A DNA stretch of 64,000 bases from Pyrenula massariospora (GCA_021030905.1 JAGFMI010000005.1:124001-188000); one strand, 5' to 3'. Counted from the first letter of the stretch, positions 1 through 11,964 are shown. A program made the numbers and translations. The notes: generated from the letters alone by a model not told the origin.

Positions 1-3000
1 TGCATGTGGATACCCGGTGTGATGGATGAAGCGGTACCATACGCGCCCAGGGTGTTTGAAGGGAACCGGCAGACATGCGGTCGAGCTCTGCACGGACTTG
101 TTGGCGCAAATAGCGTACGCTTGTACGCGTTGCAGTGACCCCAACAGAGATTATCCTTATCTCCAAATGTTTGCCGCGACTGCTTCATTCTCTTTCGAGG
201 TTGGTTGACAATGGCGTACCCGGGAATGTGATATTCAACGCAGAACCCACACGGTGGATTACAACTGTAGATCAAACGCGGCAAACAGGCCCTGGTCCTG
301 GATTCATAAACGTGAGCCAGGACGTGTGAAATTGGTATTGCCAGATGGGGGGAGGCTCAAGGCCCCTTGACAGCAAACTGGCAAGGACCGGCAACCTCAG
401 TATAAGACATGCGTTCACATTGCTAAGCTTGTGACACAAATGCCATGTACGACCTTGCTCACCATATGCAGCTGTAGATCTGTCAGAGACTACTCGGGCT
501 CATGGCAATTGGTTGGATATCACTGCAGCATTTCCATTCCCAGCTAGAGAGGGGCAAGGCTGGCGGCGCCGGCGAAAGGCCCAAGGATCTGGCTCTCCGG
601 CGTCTAGCGAGGGGCACCACAACGAAAATCCCTCAGACTGATAAAGCCGATTGCGGATTGTGAGCCTAAAGAAATCTAGAGCTCGGTACGTTGCGCTAAT
701 GGATGGTCCATGAATCATTACGGCGGCCCCACCACCAAGCCTTCCGCCGTTGCTCAGAACCGCATTCGATGGAATTGACGGACATCGACCTCATCAATCG
801 TCAACTAGAAGACTGGCGCTGGCGTTCCCATCGACCTGATCGTTACGTCCCGCATTCTGCAGCGGCGAACAAACTCGTTGGACTGCATCCTTGTCATCTC
901 GACAACGGCCTCCTAAAAGTGCCTCTCGCCTCAATGCAGCTTCTTCTTCAATGCTTCAGGGTTCTGGTTGTCCAGCAATCAATAGTGAGCGTGATTCAAA
1001 TTCTGCAAGCCACGCAGAATATGACACGAGAGAAATAAACCCCATGATCAGCGGTCATGATGCGCAAGGCTGCGCTCCAAATAGCGCGATCGGGCGACGC
1101 TCCAAACTTGGTTTGTCAAAAAGTGTGACACCCACCGCTCTGCCGCCCACCAGTATCTTCGAATCATTTCACTAGTGGCAAAGGACCTGTGGACACCTAA
1201 CCTGATCAGGTTTTCTCGAGTTACCCTCTCTCTCTTCTGATCGTTGGTGCCGTTTTTGATTCCATATAACCCATCAACAATGAGCTTGAGGCTCCTTATT
1301 GCAACATTGTTGGTCTACAATTAAATGGTTAAAGCCCAAGAGAAGCCTGCTTGGAATTTAGGGTCATGCAGATGTCGAACGCCGCGGCCTCCCTTTTGCA
1401 GGCCAGATATCCTGGTCGGCTCTTGGAAACCAATCTAAGTGTTGTGTAACCCACCTCTTCGGTCCCTGGGGAGGCGCGGAAGGTGCTGCCGCTTTTCTCT
1501 CAGTCAAACAGGTACCGTCACCCCCGTGCAGACCCTGAAAAGTTGTCGTCGAACCAAAATGCTGACATACGTGTAAGATACCCAGAATCAATTCTGCCTC
1601 TGTCACGCCTAGCGGTATGCAAAAAACATTTACAAAGCCTTAATTTGTCCAGTGAGCTCTTTTCATGCAAGACTCGAGTAGTAGGTCTCACTCAATGCAG
1701 AATTCAGCGCCTGTGTGAAAATCTTCATCAACGATGCCCTAGATATTATGCCTTGTTTGCAATACGTGCTCTGACCGCTGCTTCATCAGGAAGATCAGCG
1801 CTGGTTGATCTGAAAATGTTTGCTATTCGAACATGGCAGCATGGCTCAAGCAACTTATGCAGACTAAAATTCTGTGATCAGCTTTAGAACTACTCTCAAT
1901 GATGCGAGACTGCCGATCGCTTCACCCGCCATTTGTTGGCCTTAAATTTCGGAAGCGTGTGGAAAGCCGTGTGACTGGGTCTTTCGAGACCACGTTGAAC
2001 AACGAGACCAAGATTGCTGTCTCACTGTAGGGGCTATCCTGCCAAATACGTGGGTGTCACTGATTGTGGTACCCAATCCAGTGTGACCGGGGTGCACTTG
2101 AAGCATGATTGTCCCTTATTCCCAGCTTTCCTGCATGCGAATGACTGGATCAAAAGCAAGAGAACACTTTTCGCAAGGCAACCATGTTAGCCGCTGCTAC
2201 ACTAGCTACGCTAAAACGGGGGGAGCTGATTCCGCTGCATTGTTTGGAAAGCGAAATTTCTGCTACCTTTAGACCCACTGCTCTCCATCCAGAATCCCGA
2301 AGATGTTTGCTCCACTCAATTTACATTTCCAGGATACAGTGTCATGAGCACAGGGTGCATTCCTTTCGTGGATCCGGGCTAAACGAGTCCTGTACAGTCG
2401 ACCCATATCCATGCTGACATTAAGCAAGCCACGCTGGCAGCAGGAGACAACCATTGGGCAGATTTGCATTGATAAGCTAGTGACTTTGTGTTCAAAGGGA
2501 GGCCCAAGCCACTTCACTTCGGAAGTCTCGTATCGCAGTGCGACACTCCATGCTGCTCCTTTCGGGCACTGCAGCTCCTTCCATCGTCGCTACTTTTGTC
2601 ATGAACTCGGCAGGGACTCGTGTGCAAAATGCCCGATTCCAGTGCACTTGAAACTTTTATCATTGTCAGACTGATCAGTTCTCCCAACACTATCAAAAAA
2701 TTAGTCTTTGCTCCCCATCGTCTCCACGAGCATACTTAACGAGTTTTCACGATGACAAAGGCCCACAGAATAGACCTACCAGCCACACTCTTTTGGAGAC
2801 GCGAAGACACGATACTTTGCATCTAGCGACCAAAGAGAATGGATCTTCTTACACCTCCTTGCAAAAATGCTAGCCCGATGCCTACAAGCCCTTTTCGAGT
2901 CGTTGGATTAGCGTTTGAACACTTGATGTGTTCGATGCAGACAAGGGGTCTGTGAACAAAATGAGACATCCTTACACTGGAGAGGATTCAGCGGATAAGT

Positions 3001-3499
3001 ATAGAGGACGTGTTCAACACGAGTACCGATGGACACCAGAGTAAAGCCAGAAAACGTCCCAAGAAAAATGATTGGTATGGCTCCAATGTTTAGAAGGTAA
3101 GCTCATGATAAGCTGGTGGATATTTTCTGTTAAATACCACATGGAAAATGTACACAGACAGCACTTAGCCCTCTTTGTACGATCTTTATCTAATTTTCAT
3201 GTCATCCAGGTTCTTCTCACTTGCTGCGCACCTCGACTGCTTCATCAACCTCTTATTCCTTGTCAACGCTGCAAACGACGCAGAAAACCTTTTCAGCAGT
3301 GTCTATCTGGCGAGCCCGGAGTAACCCTCACTATACGACACTCATCATCCTGAGGGCCAGAGCCACACCGCTACTAGCGATCGAATTTTTGACATCAGAA
3401 GGAGACTTTCGCAATTACTTTCTTTGAGACAGTCCCGAATTTAACTCGGCATAGTTGAAGACACTGGGAGTAAAGCTAGAAAAGAAGAGAGAGCTGGCG
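1..3499. other. Gene-poor stretch, no gene supported
   Basis: No reading frame here has convincing protein-like composition, and I see no intron-linked exon series. Short frames exist on both strands but none exceeds about 135 codons. The last few hundred bases (about 3100-3450) could hold upstream exons of the small spliced gene that follows, because fragments there read partly like protein, but I could not join them with confidence. Confidence 0.5.
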
Positions 3500-3943
3500 A
3501 TGTTGGAGAAAGATGAGGGCAAATTGGGAACGAGACGGCAACCCACTATTCAAGAGCCGGACATGGAGAACACTTCCGGCGATCAAGGCCTTGGATTTGG
3601 ACTTTTTGGGGTAATGTCTGACCGAGTCCTCCTGTAAGTTGGATAATAGTACTAATACACCTGCGACAGCGATAATTTCATTGTTTTCTCCGTGAGAGTA
3701 AGTTTTTGTGGTCCCCTTTAGCTACAATATTGTGTTTCTGACGATATCTAGCTTGCTATCATCGAACCTGCTACTTCAACAGAAAGCTTAGCATCGGTTA
3801 AAACCAACAACTTTAAGTCGGAGCTAGATCTTGGAGCTTTCGCCAAATTTGGTATTGACTTTTTATCGGATTTACGAGCCAGCCTCGCAGCACTTCAACG
3901 CTCTGAGGATTCCTTGATAACCCCCTCACAAAGACAAAAATGA
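3500..3943 (+). CDS. Small spliced gene, unrecognised (about 117 aa)
   Basis: Three exons join in phase: 3500-3633, 3670-3697 and 3752-3943. The first intron starts GTAAGT, carries a TACTAAT-like branch site and ends CGACAG. The second starts GTAAGT, carries TTCTGAC and ends ATCTAG. Both are of typical fungal length (36 and 54 nt), though the first is short. The product has a charged N-terminus, a Gly/Phe-rich middle (GLGFGLFGVMSD) and a soluble, helix-prone C-terminal part around LGAFAKFGIDFLSDLRASL. I recognise no family. The start is uncertain: the frame opens at 3455 directly after a possible acceptor AG, so further exons may lie upstream. The support is the agreement of splice signals, phases and protein-like composition rather than any homology. 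Confidence 0.5.
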
Positions 3944-4096
3944 AGTAGGAAACGTCCAAGCTGAACATATCTAAAGTCCAATGAACCGCAACAGAATATT
4001 ACGATAAGCATTCAGAACTCAGATCAAGGGAGCAAAAGAATGCCGCCTTACATTTTGACGCTCATCTAGCATGGCGTGAGCAGTCCGCGTCTACTC

Positions 4097-5086
4097 TCAC
4101 GGCTTCTTATAGTAAGTCGTATAGTTCTGATGCCATACATAGTTCGGATCCTTCCTCAAGGTCTCCATCACAAATTCTCTCCCATCTTTTGGTCTCCTCC
4201 TCAACACCTTCTCAAGCGTTGGATCAACCATCTCCGCATCTCCCTTCCCAGTCGCCCTGAAATACTTCAGCATCCCCTCAAAGAAGCCTCTCTGCTTCCC
4301 ACCCTCGTCCCACTGCGCATTCCGTTCCACATACTCCTCCTCGCTCACAATCTCAACCTCGATCTCCCTCCCCAAAGCCTCTCCCGCAAACCCCACCATC
4401 TCCGTCAAACTATACGCCGCCGGCCCCGTCAACAACACCGTCTTCCCCGCCCACTCCTCCCCGTTTACCATAAGCCTCGCCGTCCCCTCCCCCAGCTCCT
4501 CCCTCGTCGCGAACGCCGTCCTCCCCTCCTCCGCCCCCCTCCTCGGCAACCACAACCTCCCCCTGCCCGGGTACCAATTCACAAACACGGGCCACGCATC
4601 CGCGTACACCCCCTCCCTCACGATCGTGTACCGCAGCCCGCCGCTCTCCCGCAGCATTTTCTCTGTCGCGAGGTGCGCGACCATCCACCCCGCCTTGCTG
4701 GAGTCGCCGTACCCGCCGAAGCCGAGGGATGTGTACCAGACGTGCTGCACGCGCGCGAGTTTGGCGGCTTCGACGACGTTGCGGTGCTGGGTGATGCGGA
4801 GGGTGGGGTCGAAGGTGTCGGTGCTGATGAAGAGGAGGTTTTCGACGGCGGCGAAGGATGGGGCGAGCTGGGAGGGGGGGAGGTTGAAGTCGGCGTGTCG
4901 GAAGGGGATGCCTTGGGAGGTGAATTTGGTGGCGTTGGAGGGGTTGGAGCTGGAGGCGCCGTAGGTGCCCTGGGGGAGGGCGAGGGTGTGCGCGAAGGTG
5001 TGGAGGATGGAGGTGCCGAGGGGGCTTGTTCCGCCGGTGACGAGGAATTTGAGGGGTGTGGAGGTGGAATTGTCGAGGGTTGTCAT
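4097..5086 (-). CDS. NmrA-like NAD(P)-binding oxidoreductase
   Basis: This intron-less gene encodes 329 residues, the usual length for NmrA-like atypical short-chain dehydrogenases. The N-terminus has a Rossmann beta-alpha-beta start at residues 13-24 (KFLVTGGTSPLG), in which the middle Gly of the usual GxxGxxG loop is Ser21. A central segment near HVWYTSLGFGGYG and the later TEKMLRESGGLRYTIVREG follow the NmrA pattern of a sheet strand and a substrate-side helix. NmrA-like proteins bind NAD(P) and act either as redox sensors for GATA regulators or as quinone/isoflavone-type reductases. Sequence alone does not decide between these. There is no signal peptide, so the protein is probably cytosolic. 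Third codon positions change from mostly C in the 5' part to mostly G in the 3' half. This also explains a 404-codon open frame on the opposite strand, which is a shadow. Confidence 0.85.
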   Translation of the reverse strand: MTTLDNSTSTPLKFLVTGGTSPLGTSILHTFAHTLALPQGTYGASSSNPSNATKFTSQGIPFRHADFNLPPSQLAPSFAAVENLLFISTDTFDPTLRITQHRNVVEAAKLARVQHVWYTSLGFGGYGDSSKAGWMVAHLATEKMLRESGGLRYTIVREGVYADAWPVFVNWYPGRGRLWLPRRGAEEGRTAFATREELGEGTARLMVNGEEWAGKTVLLTGPAAYSLTEMVGFAGEALGREIEVEIVSEEEYVERNAQWDEGGKQRGFFEGMLKYFRATGKGDAEMVDPTLEKVLRRRPKDGREFVMETLRKDPNYVWHQNYTTYYKKP

Positions 5087-5171
5087 TGTGCTCTTGCGAT
5101 GTGCAGTGTGGGGACTCGAGGGATTACTACAGTGTTGGAGAACGCAAAAGTGGTCAAAGTCTGGGGCGGTG

Positions 5172-5182
5172 GATATATATTA
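5172..5182 (-). promoter_or_regulatory. TATA-like box of the NmrA-like gene
   Basis: An alternating TA run (ATATATAT on this strand) lies about 90 nt upstream of the NmrA-like start codon. Its position and sequence fit a TATA element, though it could be a chance AT run. Confidence 0.35.
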
Positions 5183-5662
5183 TGGACACAACAGAGTGGA
5201 ACGCAAGCGGAACAGTGTTGGAATATAAACATGCCCAATCTTCTCCACGTCGCCAGAGAGAATAGAGGCAACCATCATCCTCATTTGTAATACTCCACAC
5301 CCCAAAGGAACAAAATCCTCCCGTCCCTTAGCAAACCATCGTGAAAAAGTTTCCGCACGCCTCAATACCACCTATTCGGGAACCTCTCGTACCAAATCCG
5401 GCCAATCACCTACCTCCAGCAACACCGATCCAGCCTCCCCTCCACTCCATACAACCCTTCGCCTCTTCCCCAGGGCACAATCTCGAGCATAGCATAGCAT
5501 CACCCCTTCAACGTACCGCAGATCGTCCAGCTCCTCCGAGCTGACTGCGCTGACAAATGAACCCGTGCTCTTGGCGGCGGCCGTTTTTTTCCGCTTGCCA
5601 CTACCTACTGCTGTGGGTCTCCTAGCCCGGCACGTGATTTTTCAGGGGCGTGCGTTCCTTGG

Positions 5663-5679
5663 CTCTCTCTCTCTCTCTC
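5663..5679. repeat. TC dinucleotide microsatellite
   Basis: About eight tandem CT units sit in the intergenic region between the NmrA-like and acid phosphatase genes. Confidence 0.8.
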
Positions 5680-5933
5680 ACGAGCTGTGTTCCAAGGGGG
5701 GATGGGGACGGGAGATCGATGTAGAGAGACGTATCGAGAGGGTTGGAGGTTATATTGTACTGAAGGCTTTCGGCGGAGTCGGGGTTAAAGTATTATATTC
5801 ATCAGGACGCTCTCGCTGAGACACATCGCCGCCAAAACCGCAATTGGAGAGAAACGGTGGTTCATCATGCTGAACTTGGCGCCAAATATCTACACATCCA
5901 ACAATCCCCCCATCTACCCACCAACCTCGACCC

Positions 5934-7522
5934 TCACTCACGCGCCGCACAAAGCCCCGGAACCCTCCCCCCACCCACTCCCACCAGCCCGTCAAAATAC
6001 GCCAACACCCTCTCCACCGGCACCATCTCCATCAGCCCCAGACTCGGATTCGCGCTCCTCAACACCCGTCCCCCCCAAAGCACCCTCACAAACCAACAAC
6101 CCCCCTCCTCCCCCTCCTCCTCCGCACTGCTGCTGTACAGCTCAAACACGACCTCGCTCCCCATCCCCGGCCACACCATAACATCTACCTGCAGGATGCC
6201 GAGCAGCGGGCTGATGCTCCCATCGTGCGCGACGTTGTGCCTATACTTAACCTCGCTTTCGCCGCTGATGGCGGCGCGGAGGTGGTCGGCGAGCTCGGCG
6301 ATGTACACGCCGTACTTGGCGACGCTGTAGGGGAGGGATTGCGGGGCGTCGCGGTAGATGAAGCTGTACTCGTAGAGGCCGCGGCGGTAGACGGCGGCGG
6401 CGAGGGAGGGGGTGATGCAGGTGGTGGTTGTTGAGTTGGGGGAGCAGGGGAGGGGCTTGGAGTGGCATTCGCGGGAGGAGAGGTTGTCGAAGTAGTCTGT
6501 GGGGAGTGCGTGAGATGCCGTGGTGGTGGTGCAAAGGGTGATGAGGAGATGGGGGACTTACGGTCGAACCAGTTGTGCCAGCCGGAGTCGGTGGGGTTGA
6601 CGCCGGAGATGGAGTCGAGGGTGGAGAAGAGGGACTGGGAGGCGGTGAGATGAGCGGTCCAGGCGGGGTTTGAGCTGCCGACGGCGTAGCTTGAGTACAG
6701 AGAGGTAGCCACGGGGCAGCTGTAGGTAGGCTCGAGAGAGTCGATGCTGGCAGGTTGAATTGAGACCGAGACAGGGTTGTTGGAAGTAGAAGTGTATTGC
6801 CCTTCTATGACTTGGCCCGCGACCTGAGAAGTGATCACATTGTTGGTCACTCGGTAAGAGACTTCGTGTGGCTGGTAGTTGTCTGGTAGGAAATGCAGGA
6901 GATCATGGTAGACGCCGAAGAGGTCTTGCCCGTGTTGGCGCGAGTCCTGAAGTCCACCACCGGAAATCTGGGGAAATTGGCAGGTACCGTTGAAGCCGGT
7001 TGGAGGAAAGGGGTTGGAAGAAGTGCTGTACACCTTCCAATTCACTTGAGCTGACGTGTTGTCCGAGAGAGGAATGCCGTAGAAGAATAGTGCCTCGTCG
7101 TCGCAATTCCATGAGTACGTCTCGTGCGGAAAGGTGTTAGATGCGTATGGTGTTCGCTTATGATGACGGTGTATCTGGTTTGCAGTGAGAAGTATGCTCA
7201 ACCTGCCGTCATCCAAAAAATGACATACTACTTCTACATATTTCAGCTTGTACTGACTTGGTGGGACCATATATTCCTGCTCCCTCACATGGGGCATATT
7301 ACACCAATTGTAGTTTCCATATTCTACTCCCGGTGGATTGACAGAGCTGTTGAACACAAAGCCGTACACACTTGTGCTATTCACAACCGAAGATAGATCA
7401 TTGATTGCCGTCGCATTTGGTGGGTACCATGACAGACTGACATTACCAGCCGTAGAACATAGAGAAGAGACCGAAACAGAGTAAAATCCCGAAATTGCCA
7501 AATTATAGGTAGAGAAACGCAT
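5934..7522 (-). CDS. Secreted histidine acid phosphatase-like protein
   Basis: Three exons join in phase: 7522-7229, 7174-6562 and 6496-5934, giving about 489 residues. Introns are 54 nt (GTATGT...CCAG) and 65 nt (GTAAGT...ACAG). The first intron falls directly before the catalytic motif, which after splicing reads IHRHHKRTP (residues 99-107). This is the histidine acid phosphatase RHGxRxP box, with His in place of Gly. The partner motif YRHNVAHDGS supplies the catalytic HD (residues 393-394). An early NVSLSWYPPNATAIND segment and several N-x-S/T sequons fit a glycosylated secreted enzyme releasing phosphate from organic esters. The start is ambiguous. ATG 7522 has A at -3 and gives a weak signal peptide. 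ATG 7582 adds a strongly hydrophobic stretch that could be a signal anchor. The last exon shows the C-to-G third-base switch near 6220. Confidence 0.88.
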
Positions 7523-8391
7523 CTTAGCCATTATCAAAAAGAAAGACACGAGAATGAGCGGAATGAAGATGCGAAGGAACATTTGGGAGCTGCATGGTAT
7601 GGTCAAGCTAAAAGTTGATGCTCTAAAATCGGCTTTTCCTCGATGTTGAGAGAATATCACAGATCCCTTGTCGAAGGTGATTGGGAGAACCAGTCATGGC
7701 AGAGCCCGGTCCCATGTGGTCTACTGGTTGCGGAGATTTACCACGCTTTCCCGTTTCCGGCCATTTCTCCCTGCTACAGGATTAACGGTGAACAGTCTGG
7801 AAGTCCCAGGTATTTCACTACGCATGCTTTCGAGGTAAAATTGATGAACCAAAAGAGCGAAGCTCACTCGCCAAGTATCTGAGGTATCTTATGTACCACG
7901 TACAACAGAAAGAGGGCCTTTGCGGACTTTGAATTTATTGTTCGACTACTACTTAGACTACATATCTCCGCATGGGAGTCTTTCTCTTGGAACTTGTCCA
8001 GATGCTCGCCGCTTTCGCCTAAATGGCTTCCCATTCTCCATATTGTTGGCTTGCTAAGTGTGGCTGCAATGTCACCTTGATATGAAACCCGCGCACTCCA
8101 CGGATTGGTAGGCACGGGCGATTAACGACAGGTGTTGAGACGTGCTCTCTTGATCTGGGATTCCATATAGTCGACGACAGGTTAGCGTCGCCGATACCAC
8201 TTCGGAAGCAATGACTGTTCTGCTTCGACTGTGAGCTGCCAGGCTGAAATCCTCGCTGTGGAGACGGTGGCATGTTGGCGTGACATGTGTCAGCAACTAG
8301 GCTTGGGCAGAGTCCGAATCTGCGCTCGCTAAACCTAGCATATCTTGATTGCCTTTTGGGGGCTCAATGTGCTCCTTTATTGCTTTTTCAT
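7523..8391. other. Intergenic: 5' flank of the acid phosphatase
   Basis: Only short unconvincing frames occur here. It probably holds the acid phosphatase promoter and the 3' end of the next minus-strand gene. Confidence 0.45.
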
Positions 8392-8898
8392 TCACGTCCA
8401 CACCAACAAGCTTCCACACCCATCTCTCACCCTTTCTTCTTTCATTCCTTGAAAAGGGGTTGCCGGTGTGCTGATTGCAGCATCTGCCCCAATCGCTTTT
8501 CTCACAGCTGAGATGCAGAGCCCCTCGTCAGGCACACAACCTTTTGCTTTCTTTCTCCCATTCAACCACTCAAACCAAGCTCTGCCATCTGCGCTCCATA
8601 TGCCCAGTCCTGGGTTACTAGGAAGCGCCTCGCAATATTTCTCTGCTGCCGCAAGCACAGCAGACACGGTGAGCGAGGTAAGCATTTGTTGATGCTGTTG
8701 GGACGCGGACATGGGATTGATATCGCGACGCATGAGGGAGGAGTAACGTGAGGGATGCACACCGCCGCTGGATCCGATTTGGGAGAGGGTATTGATGGTC
8801 ATGACGCAGAAGATGCCGGAAATGGTTATGCAGAGGAGGAGGTAGATTGGCAGTGGAATTGGGAAGGGGTAGTAGGTACGCGGAAGAGAGTAGAACAT
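8392..8898 (-). CDS. Hypothetical membrane-anchored protein (168 aa)
   Basis: This is a single open frame of 168 codons. Residues 12-38 form a Pro-containing hydrophobic segment (PFPIPLPIYLLLCITISGIF onward) that could be a signal anchor or transmembrane helix. A polar region with Gln-His repeats follows. The soluble C-terminal part has the segments VSAVLAAAEKYCEALP and GIWSADGRAWFEWLNGRKK, which read like real protein. I recognise no family. Length and composition make it more likely than not to be a gene, but there is no homology support and an intron-containing model cannot be excluded. Confidence 0.4.
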   Translation of the reverse strand: MFYSLPRTYYPFPIPLPIYLLLCITISGIFCVMTINTLSQIGSSGGVHPSRYSSLMRRDINPMSASQQHQQMLTSLTVSAVLAAAEKYCEALPSNPGLGIWSADGRAWFEWLNGRKKAKGCVPDEGLCISAVRKAIGADAAISTPATPFQGMKEERVRDGCGSLLVWT

Positions 8899-10950
8899 AT
8901 TTTGTGGCCTGGTTCTCGACGTCCAGTTAATGTCCCCGTTTTCGTCTCTTTCTCTTTATTTAGGAGAGGTGTTTGCAGGTCAATGCCTGTGTACGTGGCC
9001 CATTGACATGTGCCGCAGGAGCTTAATCCAAGAGCATTCCTACGGAATTCGTATGCACTGTAAGGACTGAGGTGAGAAATTTGAGTTCGCGGCACGGTGC
9101 CAGAGCTGTTGTTGGTTTGGGAGAGGGAAGACGCTCGAATAAAAACCTACCTTATGGCCCAGAACTCTCGTGACACGATGCTTCATATTGAAGGAGTCAA
9201 GCCTTGTAAGAACAAGGGCATAAGACGACAACATCCAACCTGACATTGGAGAAGGGGCTGTTAGTACACTGGACGGTCGTACATCTGCCTGTCCTGCATC
9301 CTTAGGGAAATGATTCTGTAAACATCCATGAAGCGGATGAGATCGAAGGTCGACTCAAGGAAGAACATCATTGGATGGATCACAGGCTGGTATGGCAGTG
9401 CGGGTTGTGTCTTCGTTGGGCTTTGCCAAATGTGAGATTCACAACAGACTCTCGTGTGCGTTGGAAAGTTGCATGGGGCCAATTTGGGATGTTGTGCTCG
9501 AGGGCTTGGCGCGCCTTGTCACGCATTATCATAACTCCGTTTCCGTCCTTGGCATTGTCGAGCGATCGCCTGCGAAGCTTTCAGCAGCGAGTTCTATCAT
9601 TGCGGCTCGCGGATTTATCCACACCCACAAATAGGCTTCGGTTTATTTGACCAAGAACCCATGTCCTCCTACAGCGGAATAATTGCCTAATACTACGCCA
9701 GGAGACTTTTCAAGACAAAGGCCGAGAAATCATTTTGATAGTACACGGTCTCAGAATTCCACAGCCTCATAGTAGGTGCTGAACAAAGATCTACCAGTTA
9801 GTGCGCCGGGGTTTCCATCGTGTAAGATGGACCGAGATTAAATGCCTCAACGACGGACTTCAAAACGGCCTCATTTTCAAATCCAAAGTGCTTGAAGGCT
9901 TGAAGCCCGAAGATGATCCTACCTTACTGGCCCCACCAATTCCTAAACTTGGCCGGTCGACCGTTTTTCACGTGGAATATGACTCGATTAGGAAAAGCGT
10001 CTTGCCATTAGATTTATTTGCGTCTACAGAGAAAAGGCACGAGAGCTGCACGGCTCAGAATCAAGCTTTAGTGGATAACGTTAAGCTGATAGATCCTGTC
10101 AAGTCCGGAGCTTAGACTGGTACGTAGTAGACATCCCGGACAGGGGTTGGATCCCAATTATGAGCAATGACACGAACCTAAAAGGGAGGTTGTTTGTCGA
10201 TCTCCATGATTTGCATGCCGTGCTGATACGAGGTCTGTACAAAGTTAAACGTGACTGTAGATCTGTCGTGAGATGCATTTCAAATGCCGACCTGAATAAA
10301 GATAGCGAGAATTATTCCGCGATCGACATACGCGCGTCCCGGTCGTAGTCTAGCAGACGCAATCACGTAAAAGTTAAGAACAGCAATAAGGTGGCAGAGA
10401 CGAAGGAAAGGTTGTGAGTGTTAAGAGCTAGTGTGCGAGGCAGATTGGGATTAGAGCGGTGGACGGTCCCTATTCTAAAGCTGGACTTGAACGACCAGTC
10501 ATATAATTATGATCAACGCTTGGAGAAGTGTGTCACTTCTGTATCCGGCACTCCTTTGGATGCATTGAGGAAGCTAGATACGAGGTGGTAAGCGATGGCC
10601 ATCCTTCGTTGTTTAGTTGTTATTTTAAGCGCTCGTCCTTCGGTGCCCTGACTTTGTCCCCGCATTTTCTCCGCATGATTTCCTCTCCGATTTCTCGGTG
10701 ATAACGTCTTAAGGACGGGCTCTTAGATGGCAGTCGAGAGTATTGCCCATGACGACATTATGCCGGTATGGTTGGGATCTGAATTCTCTGTTTTGAAGGT
10801 AGTTCGAACGCGCACAGGACCAAGATACTTGTCATGTAATCTTTCCGGTGCAGATATGACAGGATCTAAGTGTTTCTCTTTCTAAAACACGGGGCTGTTC
10901 TACACGTGGTATCGATTATTGAATCGACTGATCCGAACTTCTCCCAAATC
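8899..10950. other. Intergenic, about 2 kb
   Basis: Open frames at 9801-10115 and 10160-10348 (+) have partly protein-like composition but no motif, no clear splice joining and no good start context. They may be remnants. The segment next to 10950 is the promoter side of the decarboxylase-like gene. Confidence 0.4.
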
Positions 10951-11964
10951 ATGTCACCACTCCATCTTACCTTCGCCAGCGGTGTCTACGACCGTATGGT
11001 CCCGCTCGCCACAGGCGAGGTTCAACCCCGAGGTATTGATCTGAACTTCCTTGAGATCCACCACCCACGTGACATCTTCGATCGTATGGTGGCGTACCAA
11101 GAGTTCGACGCTTCGGAGCTCTCTGCGTCCGAATATATCACCCGCTATGCCGCAGGAGATCGTTCATTCATTGCGATCCCTGTATTTCCCTCTCGTGCCT
11201 TTAGACACAGTTTCATTGTAGTGAATAGCAACAAGATCAAAAAGCCGATCGATTTGAATGGAAAGAAGGTTGGCGTGCAGCTGTACACAATGACGGCGGC
11301 TGTGTGGCAGAGGGGCATACTTCAGCATGAGTATGGCGTTGACTTGGGTACAATCGAATGGGTGGAGGGGATGATGGAAAAACCTGGATCACACGGAAAG
11401 CCGTCTGCACTACCACCTTTGAAACCAGTGAAGATCACCATCAACAACAAGCCGAAGTCTCTGAGCCAATTACTTGAAGATGGTGATATTGATGCCACGA
11501 TAGGAGCTGATCCACCTGAATGCTTGGGAAAGGCTCCTCATATCCAAAGGCTGTTTCCTGACTTCCATCAAGTAGAGAAGGAGTATTTCAAGAAGACCGG
11601 CATTTTCCCAATTATGCACTTGGTAGCAATAAGGCGCGAGTTGTATGAACAAAACAAGTTCATGGCTTCAAGTTTGTTTGAGGCGCTGAATGACTCTAAG
11701 GATCTGGCCAGGAAGAGGATGACATATACCACAGCGCTGCGATATATGCTTCCATGGTTGCCCGAGGCGCTGCAAGAGATTCAAGATGTCTTTGGTGGAG
11801 ACTGTTGGCCATACGGTGTGGAAGAGAACCGCAAAGCTCTCGAAGCTCTAATACAGTACCTACACGAACAATCGATGATCGAAAAGCCAATGTCCGTGGA
11901 CAAGCTTTTCGCACCTGTCAGTCTAGCACGATTCAAGTTGAATCTAAACGACTTGTTGCCGTAA
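10951..11964 (+). CDS. 4,5-dihydroxyphthalate decarboxylase-like protein (periplasmic-binding-protein fold)
   Basis: This single-exon gene encodes 337 residues starting at MSPLHLTFASG. An in-frame ATG 81 nt upstream exists, but the family begins near this one. The pattern LTFASGVYDRMVPL, then GIDLNFLEI, DLNGKKVGVQLYTMTAA and DGDIDATIGADPP, matches the 4,5-dihydroxyphthalate decarboxylase / NMT1-THI5-like group of type II binding-protein folds. In bacteria the founding enzyme removes a carboxylate from 4,5-dihydroxyphthalate to give protocatechuate. The true substrate here is unknown. The family is commonest in bacteria. The absence of introns and of a signal peptide fits a cytosolic enzyme and possibly an old transfer, although fungal homologues are known. 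The next gene, convergent and only 120 bp away, is a Zn2Cys6 regulator that may control it. Confidence 0.82.
   Translation: MSPLHLTFASGVYDRMVPLATGEVQPRGIDLNFLEIHHPRDIFDRMVAYQEFDASELSASEYITRYAAGDRSFIAIPVFPSRAFRHSFIVVNSNKIKKPIDLNGKKVGVQLYTMTAAVWQRGILQHEYGVDLGTIEWVEGMMEKPGSHGKPSALPPLKPVKITINNKPKSLSQLLEDGDIDATIGADPPECLGKAPHIQRLFPDFHQVEKEYFKKTGIFPIMHLVAIRRELYEQNKFMASSLFEALNDSKDLARKRMTYTTALRYMLPWLPEALQEIQDVFGGDCWPYGVEENRKALEALIQYLHEQSMIEKPMSVDKLFAPVSLARFKLNLNDLLP

Larger units (their letters stand above)
5087..5933. other. Intergenic: promoter of the NmrA-like gene and 3' flank of the acid phosphatase
   Basis: Apart from the TATA-like run and a TC dinucleotide tract at 5663-5679, I see nothing coding here. 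Confidence 0.5.

Noticed and set aside
4076-5290. 404-codon plus-strand open frame over the NmrA-like gene
   Set aside because: It is antisense to a well-supported gene and its product is low-complexity (Pro/Arg/Leu then Gly/Glu/Val). The strong C- then G-ending codon bias of the real gene removes stops on the other strand.
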